DNA of 64,000 nucleotides from Micromonospora ureilytica (GTDB lineage: Bacteria; Actinomycetota; Actinomycetes; Mycobacteriales; Micromonosporaceae), in the NCBI RefSeq assembly GCF_015751765.1, contig NZ_JADOTX010000001.1, positions 2,108,001-2,172,000 on the forward strand. The letters are read 5' to 3'. Of the stretch, positions 27,032 to 36,975 are shown one piece after another (within the stretch, counting starts at the first letter, position 1; every line of letters starts with the position of its first letter). Below the pieces are notes generated by a model. That model saw nothing but the letters and a program-made list of their open reading frames with translations. It made no database searches and had not been told where the DNA came from. The position numbers and the translations under genes were made by a program.

Positions 27032-28933
27032 ATGACAGGTCTGACCGCCGACCTCGTGGTCGATGGTCGTGACCCGCGGACCCCGGCGCTCGCCCCGAAC
27101 GGACGTCTGCTCTGCCACGTCCTCGCTCCCACCAGCCGAACCGGTGACCACCTCGACACCGAACTCTGGCTCGTCGACACCGATGGCGCCGTCGCGGCGT
27201 GCCGAGCGACCGCCGACACCGCAACCGAGTCCCGGCCACGCTGGTCGGCCGACTCGGCGACGCTGTTCTTCCTGTCCGACCGCGCCGACCGCGGCACCCC
27301 GCAACTGCACGGGCTCACCCTCGCCGACGGCACGATGACCACGGTGACCAGCTGGCGCGCCGGCGTCATCGACCACCTCCCGCTCGCCGACTCCAATATG
27401 GTCGCTCTGCTCGCCGAGGACGAACCCACCGAGCAGGATGAGCGCCGCGCCCGGGACCGCGACGACGCCGTTGTCGTCGGCGAACGCGAACCGCGTGCCC
27501 GGCTGCACCTGCTCGACCTGCGCACCGGCCGGGTCACCACCCCGAAGGTGTTCGGTGACCGGCACGTCGTGGAACTGCGGCAACGTCCCGACGGTGGCCC
27601 CCTCGCCGTGCTGACCTGGGCCAGCGCCGACAACGACTACGGCCCGCGCACCGGCCAACTGCACCTGTTCGACCCCACGACCGGGACCGCGGAGAACCTC
27701 GGACCGGTCGGGGCCGACGCACAATCTCTGGCCTGGTGGCCGGGCGAGGACGGTTGGCACGTCGGTTACCTCGCGCTCACCCCACCGGTCCTACAGGCCG
27801 GCACCGCCGTGTTCGACCTGGCCATGGACAGCTGCGTCCTGCGCAACCGCACCGCTGGCCTCTCGATGTGCCCGACTGAACTCTGCCAGACCGATGCGGC
27901 CCCGTTCGTGGTGTTCGCCAACGGCCTGAACACGACAGTGGCCCGGCTCGACCCCACCGATCTCACGACCCTGTCGCATCACCCCGGCCGCCTCGACAAC
28001 CTCACCACCACCCCTACCGGCGAGACGATCGCGGTGCTCACCGGCACCCGCTACCAAACCCCGAACGTTCACATCGGACCGCCAACCGGGCCGCTGCGAA
28101 AAATCACCAACACCCGTCCGGAACTAGACGGCATCGCGCTCGGCACGCAACAACCGCTGGCCTATCGCGCCGCCGACGGTCTCGACCTGGACGGCTTGCT
28201 GGTCCTGCCGATCGGAAGAACCGCATCGGAAGGCCCGTTTCCGCTGGTCACGATCGTGCACGGCGGCCCGTACGACCGCTACGCCGACCGTTGCCAGTTG
28301 TTCTGGTTCCCCAGCGCGCAGTGGCTGGCCGCCGCCGGCTACGCCGTGTTGCTGCCCAACCCGCGCGGCGGCCAGGGTCATGGCCACCAGTTCGCCGCCA
28401 GCGTCGCCGGCCGGGTCGGCCAGCAGGAGTGGACCGACATCCTGACCGGCATCGACCTGCTCATCGCCGAGGGCATCGCCGACCCCGACCGGCTGGGCAT
28501 CGCGGGCTGGAGCCACGGCGGCTTCATGTCCGCCTGGGCCATCGGCCAGACCGACCGCTTCCGCGCCGCGCTGGTCGGCGCCGGCGTCGTCGACTGGGGC
28601 ATGCTCGCCGCGACGGGGGAGAACGGCCAGTTCGAAGCCGCGCTCGGCGGCAGCACCGGCTGGTCCGGCATCGGGCCACATTCACACGACGCGGTCAGCC
28701 CGATCTCCTTCGCCAGCCACATCCGCACTCCGGTGCTTCTCCTGCACGGCGCCGAGGACACCAACGTCCCTCTCGGACAGGCCGTGTACCTTCACCGGGC
28801 GCTGCGCAACTTCGACGTCGAGCACGAGTTCGTGATCTACCCGAGAGAGGGCCACTCGATCCGGGAACGCAATCACCAGGTCGACGTCCTGCGCCGGACC
28901 CGCGCCTGGTTTGATCGCTGGCTCCGGCCCTGA
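27032..28933 (+). CDS. S9-family serine peptidase (acylaminoacyl-peptidase/DPP-like)
   Basis: The 633-residue protein has an N-terminal beta-propeller (about residues 10-370, WD-like blades such as PRWSADSATLFFLSDRADRG). Its C-terminal alpha/beta-hydrolase domain carries catalytic Ser in GWSHGG, Asp in HGAEDTNVP and His in REGHS. VHGGPYDRY supplies the oxyanion region. S9 peptidases trim short peptides; no signal peptide is visible, so it is probably cytoplasmic. The ATG is only a few bases from a CAGACT-like -10 box, suggesting a leaderless mRNA. It follows rox in the same direction after 173 bp. Confidence 0.9.
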   Translation: MTGLTADLVVDGRDPRTPALAPNGRLLCHVLAPTSRTGDHLDTELWLVDTDGAVAACRATADTATESRPRWSADSATLFFLSDRADRGTPQLHGLTLADGTMTTVTSWRAGVIDHLPLADSNMVALLAEDEPTEQDERRARDRDDAVVVGEREPRARLHLLDLRTGRVTTPKVFGDRHVVELRQRPDGGPLAVLTWASADNDYGPRTGQLHLFDPTTGTAENLGPVGADAQSLAWWPGEDGWHVGYLALTPPVLQAGTAVFDLAMDSCVLRNRTAGLSMCPTELCQTDAAPFVVFANGLNTTVARLDPTDLTTLSHHPGRLDNLTTTPTGETIAVLTGTRYQTPNVHIGPPTGPLRKITNTRPELDGIALGTQQPLAYRAADGLDLDGLLVLPIGRTASEGPFPLVTIVHGGPYDRYADRCQLFWFPSAQWLAAAGYAVLLPNPRGGQGHGHQFAASVAGRVGQQEWTDILTGIDLLIAEGIADPDRLGIAGWSHGGFMSAWAIGQTDRFRAALVGAGVVDWGMLAATGENGQFEAALGGSTGWSGIGPHSHDAVSPISFASHIRTPVLLLHGAEDTNVPLGQAVYLHRALRNFDVEHEFVIYPREGHSIRERNHQVDVLRRTRAWFDRWLRP

Positions 28934-28984
28934 CCTGAGCTGACCATAAGGCTGGCGCCACCGGCGCCCACTCGACCCAGACCG

Positions 28985-29000
28985 ATCAAGCCGGTTTGAT
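28985..29000. promoter_or_regulatory. ArsR-type operator
   Basis: ATCAA-N6-TTGAT is a perfect inverted repeat of the kind bound by ArsR/SmtB repressors. It lies 13 bp upstream of the ArsR-ArsC start, implying autoregulation. Confidence 0.65.
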
Positions 29001-29013
29001 GTATCTTCGTGTC

Positions 29014-29781
29014 ATGGTGCCGCCGAGTCACACCGCGCCGCCGTTCGTCCGGCTGGCCGCACACCCGCTGCGCTGGCAACTGCTGACCGAACTCGCCCGT
29101 AGTGACCTGCGGGTCCGCGAACTGGTCAGCCTCCTGGCCCAGCCGCAAAACCTTGTCTCCTACCACCTACGGCTGCTGCGCGACGGCGGCCTGGTCACCG
29201 CCACCCGCAGCAGCTTCGACGGCCGCGACAGCTACTACCACCTCGACCTCGACAGCTGCGCCCACGCGTTGACAGGCACCGGCTCCGCACTGCACCCCGC
29301 CCTGCAGCTGGGCAACACTGCACCGGCCCCGCCGGTCCACCCGCCGCGAACCGTGCTGTTCGTGTGCACGGGCAACAGCGCACGTTCCCCCATCGCCGAA
29401 GCCCAGCTCCGACGCCACGCCGCCAGCGACGTACAGGTGACCAGCGCAGGAACCCGCCCCCGACCGCAGCTACACCCCCATGCCGTGCGGGCTCTGCGCG
29501 ACCACTTCGGCGTCGACGTCGCGCGCAGGCACCCTCGGCACCTCGACACACTCGCCGGCCGCCGCTTCGACTACGTGATCACCCTGTGCGACAAGGCCCG
29601 AGAAGTCTGCCCCGACTTCGGTAACCCGGCCGGCCAGCTGCACTGGAGCATCCCCGACCCCGCCGCAGCCGGCGCCCGGGACGACTACCCCGCCTTCCTG
29701 CAGGTTGCTGCCGACATCGACACCCGTGTGCGGCATCTGCTGCCCGTCCTCGCTACCGATCCCCAGGAGGCCAAACCGTGA
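29014..29781 (+). CDS. ArsR repressor fused to low-MW phosphatase-fold arsenate reductase
   Basis: The 255-residue protein joins two domains. Residues 5-90 are an ArsR winged helix (LAAHPLRWQLLTELARSDLRVRELVSLL, quoted in part), with the recognition region QNLVSYHLRLLRDGGLVTAT. Residues ~108-250 are an LMW-PTP/ArsC domain with the CX5R loop CTGNSAR and a second cysteine pair CDKAREVC (CX6C), as in thioredoxin-coupled arsenate reductases. I chose the ATG at 29014, after the operator, over the TTG/ATG inside it. The fusion lets one polypeptide sense and reduce, or sense through the catalytic domain. No arsenite exporter gene is present nearby, so an arsenic role is plausible but not certain. 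Confidence 0.85.
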   Translation: MVPPSHTAPPFVRLAAHPLRWQLLTELARSDLRVRELVSLLAQPQNLVSYHLRLLRDGGLVTATRSSFDGRDSYYHLDLDSCAHALTGTGSALHPALQLGNTAPAPPVHPPRTVLFVCTGNSARSPIAEAQLRRHAASDVQVTSAGTRPRPQLHPHAVRALRDHFGVDVARRHPRHLDTLAGRRFDYVITLCDKAREVCPDFGNPAGQLHWSIPDPAAAGARDDYPAFLQVAADIDTRVRHLLPVLATDPQEAKP

Positions 29782-30176
29782 GCACACCCGAGCAATACGT
29801 CAGCGTCCGCTACCTCGTCGACGATGTTCACGCCGCCGTCGACTTCTACACCGCCCACCTCGGCTTTCACCTCAAGACCAGCGCGGCCCCCGCCTTCGCC
29901 GACGTGGTCCGCGGCCCGCTACGACTGCTGCTGTCCGGACCCGCCAGCTCCGGTGCCCGCGCCACCCCGGACGACGCCACCAGCCCCGGCCGCAACCGCA
30001 TCCACCTCATCGTCGACGACCTGGACACCGAGATCGACCGGCTCCGCGACGCCGGCCTGGCGTTCCGCAGCGAACTGGTCTCCGGGCCCGGCGGCCGTCA
30101 GATCCTGCTCGCCGACCCCGCCGGTAACCTCATCGAACTTTTCCAACCCCGCGAAGCCACCCCCGCCAACACCTAA
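29778..30176 (+). CDS. VOC/glyoxalase superfamily protein
   Basis: The 132-residue protein is a two-module VOC fold (SVRYLVDDVHAAVDFYTAHLGF, then RIHLIVDDLDTEIDRLRDAG and ILLADPAGNLIELFQP). GTG overlaps the ArsR-ArsC stop (GTGA). VOC proteins in arsenic loci include the C-As lyase ArsI, but that enzyme needs cysteines and this protein has none, so ArsI activity is unlikely. Substrate unknown. Confidence 0.83.
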   Translation: MSTPEQYVSVRYLVDDVHAAVDFYTAHLGFHLKTSAAPAFADVVRGPLRLLLSGPASSGARATPDDATSPGRNRIHLIVDDLDTEIDRLRDAGLAFRSELVSGPGGRQILLADPAGNLIELFQPREATPANT

Positions 30177-30276
30177 ACCCAGTCGCACGTCGCCGCTAGC
30201 CCGCCAAGGCATAGTCGATGTTTCTCAGCGCCGACTCCGCCGCAGTCCAGCCACTCATGCGCAGGATCTCGCGCAT

Positions 30277-31061
30277 CTAGGCGACATCCCGGCCCAACTG
30301 ATCGGCGTGCGCGGTGATCCATCTCGCGTCGCGTCGGTAGAGCCCGACATGACTGCGAATGTTCTCCTGTCCCTGATCAGCCCGGGCCTTGGTGAAGGCG
30401 GCGAGGTCGTGTAGTCGATGGACTGCGACCTGGAGGATGCGAGCCGGTTCGTGCTCCGAGCCATAGGCATCGCAAAGCAGGCGCAGCCGACGTGCCCGCT
30501 CGCCCAGGCCACTGTCGATAGCGTCGCCGTTGTCGGGATGGGCCAACGGCACCAGCCGATAGGCAAGGTAGGCCAGATCCCACGACCGGGGACCGGGCGA
30601 GGCCGTGTCCCAGTCGACAACTCCGGCGAGCCGCCGGTCGGTGAAGACCATGTTGTACGGGGCGAAGTCGTTGTGACAGACGACCTCAGCTGGCTGCCGC
30701 ACCGCAACTGCCACACTCCGCCGATGGCGTCGAAGCTCGCGCTGGCCTGGTGAAGTTGGGCGAGGTGGACACCGGCATCGGTGAGGACTTCCTCGCTCCA
30801 GATCCAGTCCGGCAACGGGTACTGCGGCACGATGCCCGGCAGGTACGAGACGCTGTCGCGTCCGTGCTCGTCGGTTCCCAGCGGCTGCGGAGCCCAGGTG
30901 ACGCCGCGCTCACGAAGATGTCCCAGCAGCCGTTGAATCGTCGGGCTCCATGCCCCGGCGGGCCGCCGGACAGTGGCATCGACCCGTGTCGCACCCCCCA
31001 TGTTGCCGCCAGGTAGTGCTTCCTCCTGCTCGTTGACCGCGTTCGCGCTGTGGTCACTCAT
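30277..31061 (-). pseudogene. APH-type phosphotransferase, broken by a frameshift
   Basis: Two reading frames together make one aminoglycoside-phosphotransferase-fold protein. The N-terminal frame starts at ATG 31061 (MSDHSANAVNEQEEALPGG) and is sensible to about FDAIGGVW (near 30720). The catalytic half then continues in another frame: EVVCHNDFAPYNMVFTDRR contains the HxDxxxxN-type catalytic loop and VVDWDTASPGPRSWDLAYL the metal-binding Asp. The shift (-1 or +2) lies near 30700-30720. It is either a true inactivating indel or a sequencing error. The substrate of this APH subgroup is unknown. Confidence 0.8.
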
Positions 31062-31327
31062 GCCGACATCCTCAGCGCGTGAGGGCGGCAGCGCCACTGC
31101 GTTCCGGGGGCGGGCTGACCCGGAGGATCGAAGCCGTGATTAACGATTATCAGATTGACATTAACAATAATCCGATAAATACCTGGGACGAAAGGGACGT
31201 AACGTGCATGCATCATAATGACAGTTCTTGTGCGTAAGGAGTCAGGATGTTGTGTTGACGATCCCGCACCGCCCTACTGGTGAGAGCGACTCTTCGACTG
31301 TCGCAAGTTCTCGGCGTGCGGCCTGCT
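31062..31327. other. Gene-free, partly AT-rich spacer
   Basis: This 266-bp spacer separates the two frameshifted genes. Its middle (about 31138-31190) is strikingly AT-rich for this genome and holds the direct repeats listed next. The stretch 31195-31260 is also lower in GC. I see no ORF or RNA gene in it. Confidence 0.6.
31139..31172. repeat. AT-rich direct repeats, 21-bp spacing
   Basis: ATTAACGATTATC (31139-31151) and ATTAACAATAATC (31160-31172) match at 11 of 13 positions and are offset by 21 bp, two helical turns. This looks like tandem binding sites for a DNA-binding protein, or foreign DNA. TTGACA at 31155-31160 lies between them. Confidence 0.6.
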
Positions 31328-34300
31328 TTAGCCACTCTCCGTAGGCAGGGCGTCAAGGCGTTCCTGCAGCGCGCGGGTCTGCTCGTGGTCGGGGCCGCGC
31401 TGGCTGCGGGACGCCTCGACTGCGGCGCCGAGCTCGGTGCGGGCCTCGGCGGTACGGCCGAGCCAGTGCAGGATCTGGGCATATTTCACGCGGGTTGCGA
31501 GGGTGGCCTCGTGATGCTCGCCGAAGTCGCGGCGGCGCTGGGCGACGGTCGCCCGATAATCGGCCTCGAGCGCCTCCAGCGTGACGCGGTCGGCGCCGGG
31601 GATCACGCCGTGTCCGGCGACGATCTCGTCGAGCCACGCGAGGTAACCGGAAGGGTCGTTCTCACCGAGTGACGGGAGCGCGGCAAGGTACTGCGGCGAG
31701 CGCAGCGCCGGCCCGGCCCGCATTGCCAACTCCTGCGCTGCGGCGAAGTTGGTGTCGACGTAGACGTTGATCAGCGCGTTGGCGCACCTGGCCCACTGGA
31801 CGACCTGTTCGTCGCCGCACCGGACGCCTGCGACGTCGTCGTGGGCCTCGACGGCCAGATCGACCCGTCCGGCGCGCAGGTGGCCGCACAATGCGCTGAA
31901 CGCGACGAGCACCCGCGCCCGCCGCACGCCCTCGTCCCCGGTCGCGTCGGCGAGCGCGCCGAGCGCTCGGTGCGCCCGGGCCGCTCCCTCCGCGTCGCCG
32001 CGCCGGACGTGCACCATGACGGCCTCGAACCCGATCGCCGTGAGGTTGCCCAGGACGGTGTCGGCGGCCCGGTGCGGGCGGTAGGACGTGAGCAGCGAGA
32101 CGGCGAAGCCGAGGAGGTCGTCGTCCGGGCCGCCGCCGGGCTCGGTGAGGACGAACAGCCGCCGGGTCCACGCGGCGGCCACGAAGACCTGGTCCGCGCG
32201 GTCCGGCTGGTAGAAGGCCGCAAGGTCGCGCACTGCATCGGCCTCGGCCCGGGCGGCCTCCTCGATCCGCCCCGCATTGGCCAGCCGGTTCGCCAGGCTG
32301 TTCGCCGCCACCGCCCGCGCCAGCAACGGCCCGTCCCTCGCCACCCGCACCGCCTCCCGGGACGCCGCCTCTGCCTCGGTGTCCGGACCGTCGGCGAGGC
32401 GCTCGTAAAGGCGCCCGCGGGCTATCAGCGCCCGCTGGAACGCAAGGCGCTCGTTGTCGTCGAGGGTCCGCCCGACCGCGACGGCGGCCTCGATGACGAC
32501 GGCGGCCGCGTCGACCCGCTCGACCGGCTCCCCGCCAACATTGTCCAGCCAGGACAGCCCGAGGTCGACGAAGGCGTCGACGAGGACGGCGGCCGCCTTC
32601 GCGCCGATCTTGGTGAAGATGTTGACGGCGAACGCCGCGTACACCCTCATGCCGTTCAGGTCCCGCCGGCGCCCCCTGTCCCGGCACAGCTCGATCACGG
32701 CGGCAGGCAGCGCCTCGGCAACGGCGCCGCGCGCAGCGGCCACCAACGGATCGCTCTCGTCGGCGGCCTCGCGCCGGGCAGCCAGTGCGCGGGCCGCGGT
32801 GAGGATGGCCTGGGCGTGCTCGACGCCGTGGCCGTCCGGGGACTGCACCGCGTGCTCCCGGATTATGGTGACCGCGCGCATCGCCGGGTCCAGCGCCTCC
32901 TCCGGCCGGTCCGCGTCGATCAGGGCCTGGGCGCGGCCGAGAGAGACCAGGCCGAGGAGGTGGTAGGCCCCGCCGATGTCGCCCCGCTCGGCCGCGGCGG
33001 AGTCGATGGCGAGCCGGGCGTGGATCTCGGCGCTGTCGGACGCGGCGGCGGCTGGCCCCGCGCGGCCGGCGTTGAGCAGCCGCACGCTGAGGGTGTGCCA
33101 GGTCGTCGCGACCACGCCAGGGGAGCGGATGCCCAGCTCGGCCAAGGCGTGGACGGCCGCCTGGGCGGTGCGGATCGCGGCCAGGTGCTCGCCCGACGCA
33201 GTGTGGCACGCGGAGCGCACGCGGAGAGCTTCCAGCAGGTGTAGTCCGGGGTGTTGCCGTGCGGCCTCCACCGCCGTGGCCGCTACCTCGCTCGCACGTG
33301 CGAGGTCACCGGTCTCCAGGAGCCGCTCAGCGTGCTGCACGGCGAGTCCGGCATGCTCCGGCGTGCCGGCGCCGACTCCACGATCGAGCAGGATCCCGGT
33401 GATGACGGCATCGGTCGAGCCAAGCACCGTCGTGTGCGGCGGGATGCTCGCCCGCGCCGCGACGAGAACCTCGGTCGGCAGGTCGGTCTCGCGCAGGACC
33501 CGGTCGAGGTGGACCCCCATCGGCTGGCCGGTCTCCACCGCGACCCTGATCGCCGGGCCGACGAGCCGGGCTGGGTCGCGCAGCAGCGCGTCGACGATCC
33601 ACCTCCCCACGTTCTGCTCACGCTGCGCGAGCCGGGTCAGCACGGTCAGGGCGTGGACGGCCTGCTCCTCAGTGAACGGCACCGAACGCCCCGAGCAGAA
33701 ACGGATCGTCGTCGAGCGTCGCGGCGACCAGGTGCTCGCCGAGCAGGTCCGGCTGGACGCCCGCGAGCCAGGCCGCCGCGGGGTAGAGACAGTGCAACAC
33801 TTCGCCGACGACGGCCAGCGCGGCATCGGGTTGGCCGCCGAGCAGCGGAGCCTGCCGCAGCAGCTCGACTGTCTCGGCCGGGCCGGCCGCCCCGCCGGCC
33901 ATCGTGACCAGCGCAGCCGCCTGCCGCACCGCACGGCCGGCGAGCTGCGGCAGACCGGCGTCGCGCATCGCGCGGTCGAGGAAGCCCTGCTCGCGGCGCA
34001 GCGCGAAGTCGAGCAGCCCGTCCTGGGTGTGGGCCGGGTCGCCGAGGACGGCGGCGAGCGCGTGCAGGTGGATGAACAGCACGCGGTCGTACAGCGGCGA
34101 GTCGAGCGGTTCCCCGAGCACCGTGCCCGGCATGTCGAGGGCGGCACCGAACGCGACGACCGCCTGACGGTGGATGTCGGCGCGGGAGCGCGGATCGCTT
34201 GCCAGCGGCGCCAGCTCGTGCCGGGTCGCGGCGGGCCCGTTGACGAAGTCGCCGACCGGGCCCGGGGCGTGCCGCAGCTCCAGCCACCAGTCGCCGGCCG

Positions 34301-35306
34301 ACCGGGCCAGCAGCACGATCCGGACCCGGCTGCGGCAGCCGAGCGCAGCCTCGATGAGGGCGGCGGTCGCGCCCCGGCGGATTTCGGCGTAGTCGACCGC
34401 GACCAGCACGCCGGCCGCCCCGGCGGCGAGCAGGTCGAGCTGCCTGGCGGTGACACGTTCGACAGTTGGGTGCAAGAACCCGGCCCGCCAGGAGTTGTCG
34501 CGGGCGCGGGCACACGCTTCGAGCAGGAGGCGGGTCTTGCCCATGCCGCCCGGCCCTGTGTAGATCCGCAGCGACGTCATCGGTCCGTCCGAGAGCCCGC
34601 CGACGAGGTCCTCCAGGGCCCGCTCGCGGCCGAAGAAGGGCACGATGCGGTACTGCGCTCGCAGCAGCGCGCTCGGCGGGTACTGCTCGCGCCACCAGGG
34701 CCACGCAGCGTCGTGCAGGACCGCCGACGCCTCGAGAACCTCCTGGGTCTCGCGCAGCTCGTCGGTGGCGGCGGCCTGCGCGGAGAGCCGAGACAGCACC
34801 GCACCCTGGAACTCGCGGGTGAGATCCGGCAGCTCGGCCGCTTCGGCGGCGAGGGCACCGACGGCCGCGTCGAGGGCCATTCCGGTCAGCCGCCGATCGG
34901 TGTCGTCGAGCCTGGTCAACGCCGGCTCGGCGCGGCGGCGCATGACTGCGGCCGCCCGGTCCGGGTCGAGGTCGGCGCCGGTGAGGTCGGCGATGGTCAG
35001 TGGATGCTCGGTCAGGATCTGCCGCACGTTCTCCAGCGCCCGGACGGTGGCCGCGGCGTCGATCCCCTCACCACGCGCGAATGCGACCAGGCCGGCCTCG
35101 ATCCGGTCGGAGACCCTCGCGAACCGCTTCCGGGCGTCCGGCGGCGCGCCACCGAACGCCAGGTCGAGGGCGACCCCGCCGGCTTCTTGCAGGGCGGCGA
35201 CCGGCCCGCCGAACAGCCCGGCGAGGGAAATCCGGGCGACGCGTTGCGCGAACCCGCGCGACTCCGGCGGCATGACAGCAAACCGTAGTCGATTCAGCAC
35301 GCTCAC
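31328..35306 (-). pseudogene. STAND NTPase with TPR C-terminus, split by a frameshift
   Basis: Two overlapping frames encode one protein of about 1,320 residues. Frame 1 (GTG 35306 to TGA 33669, 545 aa) has a ~215-residue helical N-terminus. Next comes a P-loop NTPase: Walker A IYTGPGGMGKTRLL, Walker B VLVAVDYAE, and a sensor-like VRIVLLARSAGDWW. Frame 2 resumes at about VPFTEEQAVHALTVLTRLAQ (near 33,675) and runs to 31328 as many TPR-like helical repeats. The NTPase-plus-repeat layout is that of STAND/NACHT proteins, many of which are antiphage or signalling devices. Joining the frames needs one inserted or deleted base (equivalently a +1 shift) at ~33669-33690. It could be decay, an assembly error or, less likely, recoding. 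An HNH nuclease gene lies just upstream. Confidence 0.8.
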
Positions 35307-35376
35307 GAGTTCCCGCCGATCCGGTTACTCAGCGAACTCGGTGCCCAAGACGGACCGGAGACGGCGCCGTACGCGC

Positions 35377-35844
35377 TCAGTCCACCTGCCGCCCGTAAGC
35401 CGCCCGTGCTGCGGCAACCTCTGCGGCCTGGCGGACGCGCCACCTTCTCTGGGCCTCGCTGTTGCACACACGACACACCTTGCGGTAGCGGCCACTCGTG
35501 GGATCGATTTCACGCTCGTGCCCCTGGCGGCAGCGCGGCTGCTGGGTGCGTTTGCGGCAGCTTTCGGCGTGTGTCACCTGCTGCAGATGAGTGGGCTCGA
35601 TGCAGTCCGGCACGCCACAAAGGTGGTGCACGTCCAAACTCGGGTCGTAGCCACCCACGAAGACGACGTAGGCCGTGACGTGGGCCCAAGCCCTCCCGCC
35701 GACCTTCTGGTACACGCCCCGCTGGCTACCGTAGCCGCAGACGATCAGGCAGCCGTCGTCTCGACGAACCGAACGATCGATGAGGTACGCCCGCAGGGTC
35801 TCCTCAGTGAAATGTCGGGACAGGCCCTTCACCTGCGACAGCAT
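35377..35844 (-). CDS. HNH endonuclease
   Basis: The 155-residue protein has an HNH core, LDVHHLCGVPDCIEPTHLQQ (residues ~69-90), with the paired His residues, two Cys and the terminal His. A second Cys cluster near the C-terminus (CRQGHE...CRVC) is likely to hold zinc. It resembles phage-type and mobile HNH nucleases. It is transcribed toward the STAND NTPase gene, 70 bp away, on the same strand. Whether it is a defence effector, a homing nuclease or a phage remnant cannot be decided here. Confidence 0.82.
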   Translation of the reverse strand: MLSQVKGLSRHFTEETLRAYLIDRSVRRDDGCLIVCGYGSQRGVYQKVGGRAWAHVTAYVVFVGGYDPSLDVHHLCGVPDCIEPTHLQQVTHAESCRKRTQQPRCRQGHEREIDPTSGRYRKVCRVCNSEAQRRWRVRQAAEVAAARAAYGRQVD

Positions 35845-35951
35845 CTCACCAGGCTAGGTTAGTGCTCCGACACCTTCGACCTGCTGGTACCCGATCCGTA
35901 GGGCGCCCTGCCCTGAGCAGGGCCGCGGCGACGCAGTGGGTGCCGTAGACG

Positions 35952-36929
35952 TCAATCGTTGACTGCGAACCGGTCGAGGGCTCGAAGGACGTGCTCCCGC
36001 GTCTCGGCGCTGCCGAGATGCCCCGCGCTCTCGACAACGATCAACTCCGCACCGGGCCAGGCGCGGTGCAGTTCCCACGCCGTCTGCAGCGGCCCACCCA
36101 GGTCGAGTCGACCATGGATAAGGACACCTGGGACGCCGGCCAGCCGACCGGCATCGTGCAGGAGTACGCCTTCCTCCAGCCACGCCCCGTGGGAGAAGTA
36201 GTGCGCGCAGATTCTCACGAAGGCCAGCCGCGCCGCGGAAGGGCGCTCGCCGTATGGATTTGCTGCCCCACCGGTCTCTTCAGACAGCACCGCGTCCTCC
36301 CAGGCGCACCAATCGGCCGTGGCCTTCTCCCGCACGGCGGGGTCCGGATTTTCCAGAAGTCCGGCGTAGGCCGCGACGACGTCACCGTCGCGTGGTGTGC
36401 CCGGGGCCCCATTGAGGAATCGCTCCCACTGCTCGGGGAAGAACCGGCCGACGCCCCGGTAGAGCCAGTCGATCTCGGACCGCCGGGTCATCGTGACGGC
36501 CGCGATGACGATCTCGGACACCCGTCGGGGGTGCTGTTGCGCGTAGGCCAGGATGAGCGTCGAGCCCCAGGAACCGCCGTACAGCAACCAGCTGTCGATG
36601 CCCAGGTGCCCGCGCAGCCGTTCCATGTCGGCGATCAGATGCCAGGTGGTGTTGTGCCGCATGTCAGTCGTCGGGTCGCTCGCGTGCGGCGTGCTGCGGC
36701 CACAGCCACGCTGGTCGAACAGGACGATCCGGTACCGGTCCGGATTGAAGTGCCGCCGCCAGCCGGTCCCACACCCTGACCCGGGTCCGCCGTGGACGAC
36801 CAGCGCAGGCTTGCCGGCCGGGCTACCACACACCTCCCAGTAGACGAGGTTGCCGTCGCCGACATCGAGCATGCCCGTCTCGTACGGCTCGATCGGCGGG
36901 TACAGCTCGCCCAAGGCCCAGACCTCCAA
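35952..36929 (-). CDS. pip: Proline iminopeptidase
   Basis: The 325-residue alpha/beta hydrolase shows every S33 hallmark: LVVHGGPGSGCG (oxyanion loop), LFDQRGCGRSTPH, the nucleophile elbow GGSWGSTL, Asp in IHGRLDLGGP and His in ESAGHLGS. The N-terminal YPPIEPYETGMLDV is also typical. It releases N-terminal proline from peptides in the cytoplasm. The gene is complete, unlike several of its neighbours. Confidence 0.93.
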   Translation of the reverse strand: MEVWALGELYPPIEPYETGMLDVGDGNLVYWEVCGSPAGKPALVVHGGPGSGCGTGWRRHFNPDRYRIVLFDQRGCGRSTPHASDPTTDMRHNTTWHLIADMERLRGHLGIDSWLLYGGSWGSTLILAYAQQHPRRVSEIVIAAVTMTRRSEIDWLYRGVGRFFPEQWERFLNGAPGTPRDGDVVAAYAGLLENPDPAVREKATADWCAWEDAVLSEETGGAANPYGERPSAARLAFVRICAHYFSHGAWLEEGVLLHDAGRLAGVPGVLIHGRLDLGGPLQTAWELHRAWPGAELIVVESAGHLGSAETREHVLRALDRFAVND

Positions 36930-36975
36930 GAAGCAGGAATCGCCACAGTGGCACCTCTCTACAACGATGGCGCAT

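Noticed and set aside
29778..30176. ArsI C-As lyase as identity of the VOC gene behind ArsR-ArsC
   Set aside because: ArsI activity depends on cysteines, and this protein contains none.
33669..33700. Programmed +1 frameshift in the STAND gene
   Set aside because: CAC TGA is not a known recoding site in actinomycetes, and two other genes in this part of the window also carry indels, so decay or sequencing error is more likely.
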